Notes: generated by a model not told the origin, from the letters alone. A stretch of 64,000 nucleotides of DNA from CAVOEB01 sp965249645 (GCA_965249645.1 CBDFML010000001.1:1-64000), one strand, 5' to 3'. Shown: positions 1 through 8,662, counted from the stretch's first letter. Numbers and translations: made by a program.

Positions 1-1
1 G

Positions 2-1135
2 GGCGTATTCCACGATTATTCGAGCTATATCGGCTGGTCCATGCTCGAGCGCTATGTCGTTGAAGAGTTGATCGGTGGGGCCTATTCCGCATCGTGGGGC
101 GGCTTGACTCAAAACCCGGTCATCAAGGCGGCCGTGACCCTTGCGCTGGACGCGGTAAATCCCAATCACGTGCCGATCATGTTCATCCAGGGCGACACGA
201 TCGGCAAGGAGATGGATTTCGACGCCAATATGGCCGGCGTGGTCAACGACATGATGTTATCGAAGATGGCCGATTTGCGTTACAAAGTGGGCTCCGCTTT
301 TATCGCCGTGCCAGTCACCGAGGTCGCGCGCATCCCAACCTGGGAAGAGATCGCCCAGGTTCATACGATCAATCGAAAATGCGAAGAATACCTGCCGATG
401 ATCGACGCCTATGTGGATTGGGGCAAGATCGAGGCGATGCGCGACGCGCTCGTCGGCGGCGGCACGGCGTTCTATAAATCGGCGCTCTCTTCCATGAGCG
501 AAATGGGCGTCGACGTGACGGACCCCTGCCAGGTTCTCGTCGTCCTGAAGCGCCTCGGCCCGGAGATGTGCGAGCAGTTGTTCGCCGCTGGTGATCGCGA
601 CGACAGCTATATGCGCGGTCACAAGCCGGTGCTGGAGACCGATCTCGTCCGCCAGACCATGGAGAAACGCGACGCGGTCCTGCGCGATCTCGCCGAGAGG
701 CCCGCCGACGACAGGTTAAAGCAAGCAAGGTCGTGGTGGCCTCCACCGACGTGCATGAATTCTCCAAATTCCTGCTGACGTCGACGTTTGATGCCGTGGG
801 CAGCCGCGTGATCGATTGCGGCATCAACTGCGATCCCGAGGATATCGTCAAGGTCGCAGTCGAAACCGAGGCCGATGCCGTGGTGATCACCACCCACAAC
901 GGCGTCGCTCGCTCGTTTGGTACCAAGCTGGTCGATGAGATGAAGGCGGCGCAGGTGTCTGCGCCGGTCTTCATGGGCGGCGTGCTCAACGAGGATATCG
1001 AGGGCTCCGACGTGCCCATCGACGTCCCGCCGGGACCTGCACCAGATCGGCATCGAAACGCCGGAGTCGATCGACCAGCTTCTCGAATCCGTCAAGGACC
1101 GCAACTACCGTGCGGAGACCGCAGAATCCGCGTAA
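2..1135 (+). pseudogene. Cobalamin-dependent mutase, copy 1: 5'-truncated by window edge, two compensating frameshifts
   Basis: This is a second copy of the mutase at 1153-2925; its 5' part lies outside the window. The sequence reads in frame 2 from base 2 to about 721 and aligns without gaps to the catalytic part of copy 2 (shared segments such as SSWGGLTQNP-like, TINRKC and VKRLGPEMCEQLF). Near 719-731 the homology moves to frame 1 for the B12-binding domain (VVASTDVHEFSKFLL, then a THNGVARSFGT segment). Near 1024-1030 a probable extra C in a CCC run returns it to frame 2, where it ends as ESVKDRNYRAETAESA with TAA at 1133-1135. Both ends stay homologous to copy 2, so the gene looks full length apart from two single-base indels. 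It may be a young pseudogene, or an intact gene with two assembly errors. Copy 2 starts 17 bases downstream. Confidence 0.8.
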
Positions 1136-1152
1136 TCCGGATCGAGTGCGCT

Positions 1153-2925
1153 ATGAACAATCAGTCCGTAAATCTCGCCGAGCTGATCCCGAGCGACCTG
1201 CCTTCGAGCCAGGAGCTGATCGCCGACGGCGCTGCCCAGGGCAAGGCCGTCGAGATGGGCCGCTCGCTTTATTGCGAGGAAAAGGGCGTTCGCTCCGAGC
1301 GCGAATGGCGCGCAATCACGCGGGAAAAAGGCATTTCGTCGACCTGCATGAATATCGGGATGGCGACCTGGGGCGAAACCCGCTCGGCGATCGAGAACAT
1401 CTACGAAGACGCGCTTGGCCGCGGTGTCCGCCCGCCCGATCGCTTCAACTTGATTGCCGAACGGCGCATGGGCCTGCCCAAGAACAAGCGCGCGTACGCA
1501 GCCCAGGAAACCGGCCCCCGCCTGTGGAGCGAACAGGACTGGTGGGAGACCACCCATACCGTGCCGATCCACGCCGAGGCAGGCGACAACATCATCGGCG
1601 GACCGGGCTCGCTCGACAACGTGCTCGACGCGTTGCGCGCGGGCATCACCTCGATCGGGCTGCTCAGCCAATACACCTGGCGCTGGCCCTACTTCGATGA
1701 CGGGACCACCCAGATTGCCGCGGTTGTCCGGGCCGGTGCGGCACTCGCTGCGCGCAAGGACGATGGCGTCGTCTTCAATTCCTATCTCGACGACGGCTAT
1801 CCGGCGATGTTTCACGACTATGCGAGCTATGTCGGTTACGCCATGCTCGAGCGCTACATCGCCGAGGAGTTGATCGGCGCCGCCTATTCCAGTTCGTGGG
1901 GCGGGTTGACCCAGAACCCCATCGTCAAGGCCGCGGTCACCCTCGCCCTCGATGCGGTCAACCCGAGCCGGGTGCCGTTCTCCTACCTTCACGGCGATAC
2001 CATCGGCAACACGGTGGATGTCGATTCCAACATGGCCGTGCTGGTCAACGACCTGATCTTTATGAAGATGGTCGATCAGCGCTACCGGCTCGGCACGGCA
2101 ATCATCTCCGTCCCCTTGACCGAGGTCGAGCGCATCCCCTCCTGGCAGGAAATCGCCCAGGTCCAGACGATCAACCGCAAGTGCGATGACTACGTGCCCA
2201 TGCTCGAGCCCTACATCAATTGGGGCAAGATCGAGGCCCTGCGCGACGCGTTGGTCGATGGCGGGCAGGCGTTCTTCGCCTCTGCGCTCGAGACCATGAG
2301 CCAGATGGACGTCGACGTGACCGATCCCGCCCGGGTGCTCGTCGTCATCAAGCGGCTGGGGCCGGAGATGTGCGAACAATTGTTCGGCGCCGGCGAGCGC
2401 GACGACAGTTACCCGCGCGGCCGCCGGCCCGTGCTGCAGACCGACCTGGTGCGTCAAACCCTGGAAAAGCGCGCCGCCGTGCTCGATGCGCTCGCTGCCC
2501 GCGAGCCCGACGAAAAGCTCAAGGGCCGCAAGATCCTCGTCGCCTCGACCGACGTCCACGAGTTTGCAAAATTCCTGCTCACCTCCACGTTTGCGGCGGT
2601 GGGCAGCCGGGTGATCGATTGCGGCATCAACCGCGACCCGGAAGACATCGTGAAAGTCGCTATCGAGACCGAGGCAGACGCGATAGTGGTCACCACCCAT
2701 AACGGCGTGGCCCGCTCGTTCGGCACCCATTTGCTCAACGAAATGCGGGGCGCGCAAATCGATCCGCCGGTGTTCATGGGCGGCGTGCTGAACGAAGACA
2801 TCGAGGGCTCGGATATTCCCGTCGACGTGCGTGGCGATCTTCACCGGCTCGGCATCGAGACACCCGAGTCGATCGATCAAATGCTCGAGGCGATTTCCGG
2901 GCGGGTGGGCTCAGCGACACCGTGA
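1153..2925 (+). CDS. Adenosylcobalamin-dependent mutase, glutamate-mutase-like, with fused C-terminal B12-binding domain
   Basis: The protein has 590 residues. Residues about 1-450 form the putative catalytic part. From about residue 457 there is a cobalamin-binding Rossmann domain: GRKILVASTDVHEFAKF contains the DxH motif (D467, H469 as probable cobalt ligand), followed by a VVTTHNG segment and FMGGVLNED, matching the DxHxxG / SxL / GG order of base-off/His-on B12 domains, but with Ala at the usual Gly of DxHxxG. Glutamate mutase normally has separate E and S subunits, so this is a natural fusion in the order catalytic-B12. The stop overlaps the GTG start of the GlmL-like gene (GTGA), which supports the glutamate mutase/ornithine aminomutase class. 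The substrate cannot be read from sequence. The start chosen is the ATG 17 bases after the stop of copy 1. Confidence 0.75.
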   Translation: MNNQSVNLAELIPSDLPSSQELIADGAAQGKAVEMGRSLYCEEKGVRSEREWRAITREKGISSTCMNIGMATWGETRSAIENIYEDALGRGVRPPDRFNLIAERRMGLPKNKRAYAAQETGPRLWSEQDWWETTHTVPIHAEAGDNIIGGPGSLDNVLDALRAGITSIGLLSQYTWRWPYFDDGTTQIAAVVRAGAALAARKDDGVVFNSYLDDGYPAMFHDYASYVGYAMLERYIAEELIGAAYSSSWGGLTQNPIVKAAVTLALDAVNPSRVPFSYLHGDTIGNTVDVDSNMAVLVNDLIFMKMVDQRYRLGTAIISVPLTEVERIPSWQEIAQVQTINRKCDDYVPMLEPYINWGKIEALRDALVDGGQAFFASALETMSQMDVDVTDPARVLVVIKRLGPEMCEQLFGAGERDDSYPRGRRPVLQTDLVRQTLEKRAAVLDALAAREPDEKLKGRKILVASTDVHEFAKFLLTSTFAAVGSRVIDCGINRDPEDIVKVAIETEADAIVVTTHNGVARSFGTHLLNEMRGAQIDPPVFMGGVLNEDIEGSDIPVDVRGDLHRLGIETPESIDQMLEAISGRVGSATP

Positions 2926-4322
2926 GCGTCAACGCCGTCGCGCTCGCCGATTTCGGCAGCACCTTCACGAAACTGACTGTCGTCGAGGCGGGCAGCGGCC
3001 GTCGCTTGGCGTCGGCACAGGCGCCAACTACGGTGCGCACCGATGTCATGGAGGGCTACGCCGAGGCGCTAAGCCGTGCGCAGACCCAACTACCGCCCGA
3101 CACCGCCATCATCGAAAAGCTCGCGGCCTCGAGTGCCGGCGGCGGCTTGCGGGTCGCGTCGGTCGGGCTGGTCGCCGACTACACCGCTGCCGCCGCGCGC
3201 CAGGCGGCGCTCAACGCCGGCGGCAAGGTCGAACTCGTGTTGGCCGAGCGGTTGACACCTGAGCAGATCGCATCTCTCGAAGCGCAGCGGCCCGAAATCG
3301 TGCTGTTTTCCGGCGGCACCGATGGCGGCCAGCACCGCCAGGTGCTGGACAATGCCCGGGCGATTGCCGGGGCGCGCTTCGACGCCCATATCATCGTTGC
3401 CTGTAACTGCGACGTGGCGCACGAGGCGGCGGAGCTGTTTGTCGCAGGTAGCCACAGCGCCGAAGTCGTCGGCAACGTGCTGCCCGAGATCCGTATCCTC
3501 GACATCGAGCCGGCGCGATCGGCGATCCACGATGCCTTCATCGAACGGGTCATCCGCGGCAAGGGCCTGAGCCGGACCGAGGAGTTCAGCCGCGCCGTGA
3601 TCATGCCGACCCCTGAAGCGGCGCTCGGGGCGACCCGTCTGCTCGCTGACGGACCGCCAGGAGGGACTGGCGTGGGCAACGTGCTCGTGGTCGATATCGG
3701 CGGTGCGACGACCGATGTCCATTCCGCCGTCACCTTGGCGCCCCACACACCGGGGATCACGGCCGAGGGTCTGCCGCCCTTGCCGGTGACCCGCTCGGTG
3801 CAGGGCGATCTCGGGATGCGTTGGAGCGCGCTCGGCGTCTACGAGGCCGACGCTGCCTGGCTCGACGAGCAGGCCGCGGCACAGGGTTGGCCCGCTGATT
3901 GCGCGGCGGATGCGGCGGGCCGGCGGCGTGACGATCCGGTTTTTATGCCCGCCGACGCGCGCGACGAAGCGCTCGACCGGCTCTTCGCGGTTTCCTGCAT
4001 TAGCCATGCGTTACGGCGCCATTGCGGGTGGCTTCGGACCGTTTACGTGCCCAACCAGGGCACCAGCTTCATGCAGGAGGGGCTGGATTTGCGCGAAGTG
4101 CCACGTATTATCGGCACCGGTGGCATGCTGGTCCATGACGAGGCTGCCGCCGATACCCTTGCACTTGCGCTCGGCCGGCGCGCAGAGGGCTCACTGGTGC
4201 CGGCGACAGCGGCGGTGTTGCTGGATCAACACTATGTGCTGGCGGCCGCCGGGCTGCTCGCCACGCGCGACGCGGCTGCCGCCTACACCCTGCTCGTAAC
4301 CGAGCTCGGGCTCGACGCCTAG
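2922..4322 (+). CDS. glmL: GlmL/MutL-family protein (mutase-associated ASKHA-type ATPase)
   Basis: A 466-residue protein of the GlmL/MutL family, which accompanies glutamate mutase and D-ornithine aminomutase genes and is thought to act as a chaperone or reactivating ATPase for the B12 enzyme. It is unrelated to the DNA-repair MutL. The N-terminus has the phosphate-1 motif of the actin/Hsp70 fold (ALADFGSTFTKLTVV, residues about 7-21), and a second phosphate loop, VVDIGGATTDVHS, lies near residue 257. FSGGTDGG near 130 and GTGGMLVHDE near 395 are further glycine-rich segments. The GTG start overlaps the mutase stop by four bases, so translation is probably coupled and the pair likely functions together. 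Role in this strain is inferred from family and context. Confidence 0.8.
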   Translation: MSVNAVALADFGSTFTKLTVVEAGSGRRLASAQAPTTVRTDVMEGYAEALSRAQTQLPPDTAIIEKLAASSAGGGLRVASVGLVADYTAAAARQAALNAGGKVELVLAERLTPEQIASLEAQRPEIVLFSGGTDGGQHRQVLDNARAIAGARFDAHIIVACNCDVAHEAAELFVAGSHSAEVVGNVLPEIRILDIEPARSAIHDAFIERVIRGKGLSRTEEFSRAVIMPTPEAALGATRLLADGPPGGTGVGNVLVVDIGGATTDVHSAVTLAPHTPGITAEGLPPLPVTRSVQGDLGMRWSALGVYEADAAWLDEQAAAQGWPADCAADAAGRRRDDPVFMPADARDEALDRLFAVSCISHALRRHCGWLRTVYVPNQGTSFMQEGLDLREVPRIIGTGGMLVHDEAAADTLALALGRRAEGSLVPATAAVLLDQHYVLAAAGLLATRDAAAAYTLLVTELGLDA

Positions 4323-4455
4323 CGGACGCGGGGGAAGGATTCACAGACGATCGGCCCGCCCTGGACGAGGTTTTCGCCTCGATAAGGCGGATCGGTTTCC
4401 TGGGGGATGTCGTTAAAGGTCACGTCGTCGCCGACCCAGTTGGTCGAGTAGGTGC
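4319..4455 (-). pseudogene. C-terminal remnant of an unidentified gene
   Basis: Reading the minus strand from about 4455 to a TAG at 4319-4321 gives an open stretch of about 44 residues that looks protein-like (contains TNWVGDDVTFNDIP and ENLVQGGPIVCESFPRV). It shares its last bases with the end of glmL on the other strand and breaks off exactly where the RTX-like remnant begins. I do not recognise the family. It is best read as the tail of a gene whose 5' part was lost in rearrangement; chance coding is possible. Confidence 0.35.
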
Positions 4456-4550
4456 AACGACGTACTCGTTGGTGGCTCCGGTGACGATGTCATGTTTGGT
4501 GGCGTCGGACATGACCGGCTCTATGGCGGATCGGGCAACGACGTCATGTC
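4453..4550 (+). pseudogene. RTX (hemolysin-type calcium-binding) repeat remnant
   Basis: The plus strand encodes NDVLVGGSGDDVMFGGVG followed by HDRLYGGSGNDVM, which fits three to four copies of the GGxGxDxLx RTX nonapeptide found in secreted calcium-binding proteins. There is no start codon or secretion tail, and the homology stops at the left end of the IS21 element at about 4551. No continuation of RTX coding is visible on the right flank after 7069, so this is a fragment left after insertion plus deletion. Confidence 0.7.
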
Positions 4551-4556
4551 TGTCAA

Positions 4557-4578
4557 TGGCGGAGCAAAAAGGGACCAC
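4557..4578 (+). repeat. IS21 left inverted repeat
   Basis: Matches the reverse complement of 7046-7067 at 18 of 22 positions, by eye. The shared core is TGGCGGA, then one mismatch, CAAAA, one mismatch, GGGACC. It lies 6 bases inside the presumed outer TGT at 4551-4553. Confidence 0.75.
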
Positions 4579-4741
4579 CGTGGCGGTGTAAGAAGGGACC
4601 ACTTGGCGGCTGCGGGCTTGTCCCCGTAGTCCATGGGAGGGCCCCGCGTGCGACGCGGCGTGCCCTCAACAGGCCGACGCGGCGGCGCGCGCGGGAGGGA
4701 CCTGTGGGCCCACGGGGTCAAGCGTGGGCTGGGTGGTCGGT

Positions 4742-5506
4742 TCAGTTCGCCGTCGGGGTTTGACGCCTGCGGCTCTGGTTGAGCCTGTAGCTCTCGCCAT
4801 TCATCTCGAGGATGTTGACGTGGTGGGTGAGGCGGTCGAGGAGAGCGCCGGTGAGGCGCTCGGAGCCGAACACCTCGGTCCATTCGTCGAAGGGCAGATT
4901 GGTGGTGACCAGGGTCGAGCCCCGCTCGTAGCGCTGGCTGAACACCTCGAACAGGAGCTCGGCGCCGGTCTTGGACAGCGGCACGAAGCCGAGTTCGTCG
5001 ACGATCAGAAGCTTGTAGGTGGCGAGCTTCTTCTGGAACCTCAGCAGCTGCTTGTCATCGCGGGCCTCGATGAGCTCGTGGACCAGTGCGGCGGCGGTGA
5101 TGAAGCCGACCGAGAGGCCCTTCTGGCAGGCCGCCAGGCCGAGACCGAGGGCGATGTGGGTCTTGCCGGTGCCGCTGTTGCCGAGCGCGATGAGGTTCTC
5201 GCGGCGCTCGATGTACGCGCAGCGGGCCAGCTCCAGGACCAGCGTCTTGTTGAGCGAGGGGATGACCTTGAAGTCGAAGCTGTCGAGGCTCTTGATCACG
5301 GGGAAGCGCGCCGCCTTGATGCGCCGCTCGACCATGCGGCGCTCGCGGGCGATCAGCTCGAGCTCGGCAAGACGCAGAAGATAGCGAACGTGGTCGACGC
5401 CTTCCGAGGCACACTGCCGGGCGATCTTGTCGTACTCCCTCAGGAACGTCGGCAGCTTCAGCCTCTTGAGGTGGTGGACGAGCAGCACCTGCGGCGTGTC
5501 GGTCAT
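4742..5506 (-). CDS. istB: IS21 transposition helper ATPase IstB
   Basis: A 254-residue AAA+ ATPase that assists the IstA transposase in target selection and strand transfer. The Walker A loop is GNSGTGKT (residues 109-116), a variant of the usual GPPGTGKT, and Walker B is LLIVDELGF near residue 170. The length matches the family. The ATG chosen (5504-5506) overlaps the istA stop as ATGA, the standard istA-istB arrangement that couples translation; the reading frame remains open further upstream, but that part lies inside istA and does not look like IstB. Confidence 0.93.
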   Translation of the reverse strand: MTDTPQVLLVHHLKRLKLPTFLREYDKIARQCASEGVDHVRYLLRLAELELIARERRMVERRIKAARFPVIKSLDSFDFKVIPSLNKTLVLELARCAYIERRENLIALGNSGTGKTHIALGLGLAACQKGLSVGFITAAALVHELIEARDDKQLLRFQKKLATYKLLIVDELGFVPLSKTGAELLFEVFSQRYERGSTLVTTNLPFDEWTEVFGSERLTGALLDRLTHHVNILEMNGESYRLNQSRRRQTPTAN

Positions 5507-7002
5507 GCGCGGAGCCCCGACAGCAGGCTCATGTACGATTTGGCAGACGTTATCGCGACCCGGGCGCGCGGCAGGTACGGATAGACGTCGAGATCCAGTC
5601 GAGGCGGCCGTCGCTCGGTCCGACACAGCACCAGGTGCTTGACGGCATCGAAGCCGATCGCGCCAAGCCGCAGGGCGTCGCCGACCGCACCCTCGACCTC
5701 CTCGGGCCGGAAGGTCTCCAGCAGACGCAACACCTGGACGTACTCGCGCTTGCCCGCCTTGCCCATGCGGGCTTCGAGCAGGCGTCGCAGAGTGATGAAG
5801 GCCTCGGGCAGGTCCCAGCCCGCCAACGGCGCGGCCTGGTCGAGGGCGCCGATCTTCTGCTCGATCAATGGCAGATAATGCAGCGGGTCGAAGATCAGGT
5901 CCTCGCTGTCATAGGACCGGCGGTGCCGGGCGATCACCTCGGCCCCGCAGCTGATCATCACCTCGTCGACATAGCCCCGGATCAGTACCTCGCGGTGGCC
6001 GTAGGCCACGGGTACGGAGTAGTCGTTGCCGCGGTAGCGCAACAGCGACAGCGAACTCACCCGCCCGGGACGCTTGTCGCAGGCATCGTATGGTGCCGGG
6101 GGTAGCGGTAGCAGAGCTTGGCGATCCCGCGCGAGGCGCTCGCCGATGGTCTCCTTGTGACCCCGCAGCCGCGCCGCCTGGCGCCGGCGGCACTGTCCCG
6201 CGAGATCATCGTTCAGCGCCTCGATGCTCTCGGCCCGCGGGACGGGGACCAGGAAGTTCCGCCGGATGAAGCCGACCAGTCCCTCGACCTTGCCTTTGTC
6301 GTTGCCCTTGCCCGGCCGGCCGAACCTGTCCTCGAACAGATAGTGGGATTGCAGCTCCGTGAAGACGCGCGTTCGCTGCCGCTTTCCATCGCCCAGGATG
6401 CGGGCAACCGCCAGCTTGGTGTTGTCGTACAGGATGGAGCGGGGGACGCCGCCGAAGAACGCAACCGCCGCGTTGTGGCCATCGCAGAACGCCTCGGTCG
6501 TCTCCGCCGGATAGGCCTTCACGAAGCAACCATCACTGTGGGGAAGGTCGAAGGCAAGGAAGTGGACCTTGCGCGCCACACCGCCGATCACCGCCATCGC
6601 CTCGCCGAAGTCCGCCTCGGCGTGGCCGGGGGAATGGACGAGCGGCACGAACATCTCGCGCGACCGAAGCCGCCGCTCACGGACATAGTCCTTCACGATG
6701 GTGTAGCCGCCGGTGAACCCGTACTCGTCCCGGAGACGGTCGAAGATCCGCTTCGCCGTGTGCCGTTGCTTGTGGTGGCTGGTCCGATCGTCCTCCAGGA
6801 TCCGATCGATAATCCCCGTGAATGCGTCCAGCTTCGGACGCCTCCGCGGCACGCTCCGGCGATATCCCGGCGGCACCGAGAACGACAGCATCTTGCGCAC
6901 CGTCTTGCGGTCCAGCCCGAACACCCGCGAGGCCTCGCGGGTGCTCATCCCCTCGACACGACACGCCCGCCGGACCCGCGCGTACAACTCCACCCGATAC
7001 AT
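5503..7002 (-). CDS. istA: IS21 transposase IstA
   Basis: A 499-residue DDE transposase. The N-terminus has a helix-turn-helix (STREASRVFGLDRKTVRKML, about residues 20-39) for binding the terminal repeats. The catalytic acidic residues are probably D131 (EADFGEA), D193 (LYDNTK) and E240 (DKGKVEG). The C-terminal part carries the small beta-barrel/IstB-interaction region usual for IstA. No frameshift or stop interrupts it, so the element is probably autonomous. Confidence 0.93.
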   Translation of the reverse strand: MYRVELYARVRRACRVEGMSTREASRVFGLDRKTVRKMLSFSVPPGYRRSVPRRRPKLDAFTGIIDRILEDDRTSHHKQRHTAKRIFDRLRDEYGFTGGYTIVKDYVRERRLRSREMFVPLVHSPGHAEADFGEAMAVIGGVARKVHFLAFDLPHSDGCFVKAYPAETTEAFCDGHNAAVAFFGGVPRSILYDNTKLAVARILGDGKRQRTRVFTELQSHYLFEDRFGRPGKGNDKGKVEGLVGFIRRNFLVPVPRAESIEALNDDLAGQCRRRQAARLRGHKETIGERLARDRQALLPLPPAPYDACDKRPGRVSSLSLLRYRGNDYSVPVAYGHREVLIRGYVDEVMISCGAEVIARHRRSYDSEDLIFDPLHYLPLIEQKIGALDQAAPLAGWDLPEAFITLRRLLEARMGKAGKREYVQVLRLLETFRPEEVEGAVGDALRLGAIGFDAVKHLVLCRTERRPPRLDLDVYPYLPRARVAITSAKSYMSLLSGLRA

Positions 7003-7045
7003 CCCCCCGCCTTCCAGTCAGAGCAACCCTGACAGAAGGCTATAG

Positions 7046-7067
7046 ACGGTCCCATTTTGGTCCGCCA
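7046..7067 (-). repeat. IS21 right inverted repeat
   Basis: Partner of the repeat at 4557-4578. Read on the minus strand it begins TGGCGGACCAAAATGGGACC, immediately preceded by TG from the outer TGT at 7067-7069. It lies just upstream of istA and may overlap its promoter. Confidence 0.75.
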
Positions 7068-7177
7068 CAGCCGGATCAACCGGCCGCTTCAGTGGGGGAT
7101 TATTGCGCCGCCGTTCTCAAAGCCTGTTGCGCAGCGCGGCAACCCGCCCTAGGCCAAAGGCGACGGTCGATCCCGGA

Positions 7178-7206
7178 TTGACACCAATTTACAGGATACC
7201 CATCTA
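7178..7206 (+). promoter_or_regulatory. Possible sigma-70-type promoter for the cytochrome c gene
   Basis: TTGACA at 7178-7183 is followed after 17 bases by CATCTA at 7201-7206. The -35 box is perfect and the -10 box weak. It would give a leader of about 100 bases before the cytochrome c start. The 7070-7177 stretch between the IS and this site shows no coding potential. Confidence 0.4.
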
Positions 7207-7313
7207 GCGGAGGGTAGAGGCGGAGTGCGTGCGCTCCGCTTGCATCGACCAGCGGCGTCATCAATAATGCCGCCCGCCGACAGCCCCATAGTTATGATCA
7301 CGGGAGTTTCATC

Positions 7314-7697
7314 ATGAAATTGCGTCACCTGCTGGGCCTCGCGACCGCGGTTCTCATGCTCACTGCGAGCGGCGCCGCTTTTGCGGACGGCGATCCGGCA
7401 AAGGGCGAAAAAGTATTCAAGAAGTGCAAGACCTGTCACACCGTCGAGGAAGGCGGCAAGAACAAGGTCGGACCGAACCTGTGGGGTATGTTCGGGCGAA
7501 GTTCGGGAACCATGGAGGGCTTCAAGTTCTCCGAAGCCATGACTGAAGCCGGAATCGTCTGGGACGACGCGACCCTGGCCCAGTACCTGGCCAAGCCGAA
7601 GGCGATGGTGCCGGGCACCAAAATGGCCTTCGCCGGCCTGAAAAAAGAAAAGCAGATCGCGAACGTGATCGCCTATCTGAGGCAGGTAACACAATAG
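7314..7697 (+). CDS. Class I c-type cytochrome, periplasmic
   Basis: A 127-residue soluble cytochrome c of the mitochondrial c/c2 type. Residues 1-24 are a Sec signal peptide ending in ASGAAFA. The haem site is CKTCH (C38, C41, H42), and the distal Met ligand is M104 in PGTKMAFAG, a hallmark of the family. It would carry electrons in the periplasm, for example from the bc1 complex to a terminal oxidase. A GGGAG ribosome site sits before the ATG. It stands alone, followed 14 bases later by apt. Confidence 0.93.
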   Translation: MKLRHLLGLATAVLMLTASGAAFADGDPAKGEKVFKKCKTCHTVEEGGKNKVGPNLWGMFGRSSGTMEGFKFSEAMTEAGIVWDDATLAQYLAKPKAMVPGTKMAFAGLKKEKQIANVIAYLRQVTQ

Positions 7698-7711
7698 GCC
7701 GGGTACAGCGC

Positions 7712-8257
7712 GTGACTGGGGGCGTGGCGTCGGGCGTGGACCTCGATATCCGGGACCATATCCGGACCATCCCGGATTTTCCCAAGCCGGGAATCCTGTT
7801 CTACGACATTGCCACGCTGCTCGCTCACCCCAAGGCGTGGCAGGCGACTGTCGCCCAGCTGGCCGCTGCGGTAGCGCCTCATAAGCCGGATCTTCTCGCC
7901 GGGATCGAATCCCGCGGCTTTCTCGTCGCAGCGCCTCTCGCGCTCGAACTGGGCTGCGGCTTCATAATGGTGCGCAAGAAGGGCAAGCTGCCGGGCCCGA
8001 CCGTGCCGTTCGAATACGACCTCGAATACGGCACGGACGTCATCGAAATTCAGGAAGATGCGGTCACTGCCGGTCAGCGCGTCGTCGTGCTCGACGATCT
8101 GCTGGCGACGGGTGGAACCGCGGCGGCTAGCATCGCGTTGCTCCGCCAGAGAGGCGCGGAGGTGGTGGCCTGTGCCGTTATCCTCGAGCTTACGTTTCTC
8201 GCGGGGCGGGCCAAGCTCGACGTGCCGACTACCTCGCTGGTCGCTTACGACGAATAG
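7712..8257 (+). CDS. apt: Adenine phosphoribosyltransferase
   Basis: A 181-residue enzyme of purine salvage: adenine + PRPP gives AMP + diphosphate. The PRPP-binding loop VVLDDLLATGGTAAAS is near residues 126-141, and the substrate-side segments ESRGFLVAAPLAL and RKKGKLPGP match bacterial Apt. Length is normal for the family. The start is a GTG at 7712 with only a weak ribosome site; no better start is obvious, since family homology begins near IRTIPDFPKPGI. Confidence 0.93.
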   Translation: MTGGVASGVDLDIRDHIRTIPDFPKPGILFYDIATLLAHPKAWQATVAQLAAAVAPHKPDLLAGIESRGFLVAAPLALELGCGFIMVRKKGKLPGPTVPFEYDLEYGTDVIEIQEDAVTAGQRVVVLDDLLATGGTAAASIALLRQRGAEVVACAVILELTFLAGRAKLDVPTTSLVAYDE

Positions 8258-8272
8258 CGGCGGCATGCGGGC

Positions 8273-8662
8273 CTAGGACGGCGGTACGACGCGCTCATGC
8301 CACCATTCTTCGAAGGTGTGACATAGAGGCAAGCCAACGCCGCTTCCGCTGAACACGCAGCGAAATATCCCGTCAAATTCGACCCGTTCTCCGTTTTCCG
8401 TCATGGTGCACCACCAGCGACACAGCCCGACGGCCCCGGTTACCGCATAAATTTCGTAACCGAAGTGAATGTCGTTCTGTGCCTCGACGACATTCTTGCG
8501 CCAGTAGGCCTCGATTTCGGCGCGGCCCTGCATCGGCGGATCGAACGGGATCTCGCGATAGGTTGCATCCGGCGCAAAGAGGTTCGCTGCGGCAACGGGA
8601 TCCTGCTCGACCCACGCCCGCTTGTAGGCCTCGAGCCAGGCCGCGAATTCTGCTTCGGTCAT
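8273..8662 (-). CDS. SnoaL/NTF2-like domain protein
   Basis: A 129-residue protein with the alpha+beta cone fold pattern of the SnoaL-like/NTF2 superfamily: an N-terminal helix region (FAAWLEAYKRAWVEQDPVAAANLFAPDATYRE) and a later ripple of strands (IDHFGYEIYAVTG-like and GLCRWWCTMTENG). Members include small isomerases, hydrolases and proteins of unknown role, so no reaction can be assigned. It converges with apt, with only 15 bases between the stops. No signal peptide is visible. Confidence 0.75.
   Translation of the reverse strand: MTEAEFAAWLEAYKRAWVEQDPVAAANLFAPDATYREIPFDPPMQGRAEIEAYWRKNVVEAQNDIHFGYEIYAVTGAVGLCRWWCTMTENGERVEFDGIFRCVFSGSGVGLPLCHTFEEWWHERVVPPS

Larger units (their letters stand above)
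4551..7069. mobile_element. IS21-family insertion sequence, complete
   Basis: The element is about 2.5 kb, the usual IS21 size, with istA-istB overlapping on the minus strand. Both outer ends begin with TGT when read inward and carry an imperfect inverted repeat (TGGCGGA-x-CAAAA-x-GGGACC) at 4557-4578 and 7046-7067. A second related motif, AAGAAGGGACCACTTGGCGG, lies at about 4590-4609; multiple terminal repeats are typical of IS21. Both reading frames are intact, so the copy may be active. I could not find a target-site duplication, so the exact boundaries are uncertain by a few bases and one flank may have been deleted. Confidence 0.85.

Noticed and set aside
1105..2880. Long minus-strand reading frame of 591 codons opposite the mutase
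   Set aside because: It is the antisense of a strongly coding GC-rich gene, has no family resemblance and no ribosome site.
4420..4602. Minus-strand ORF of 60 codons across the left IS end
   Set aside because: It spans the RTX remnant in antisense and the IS terminus, with no recognisable protein.
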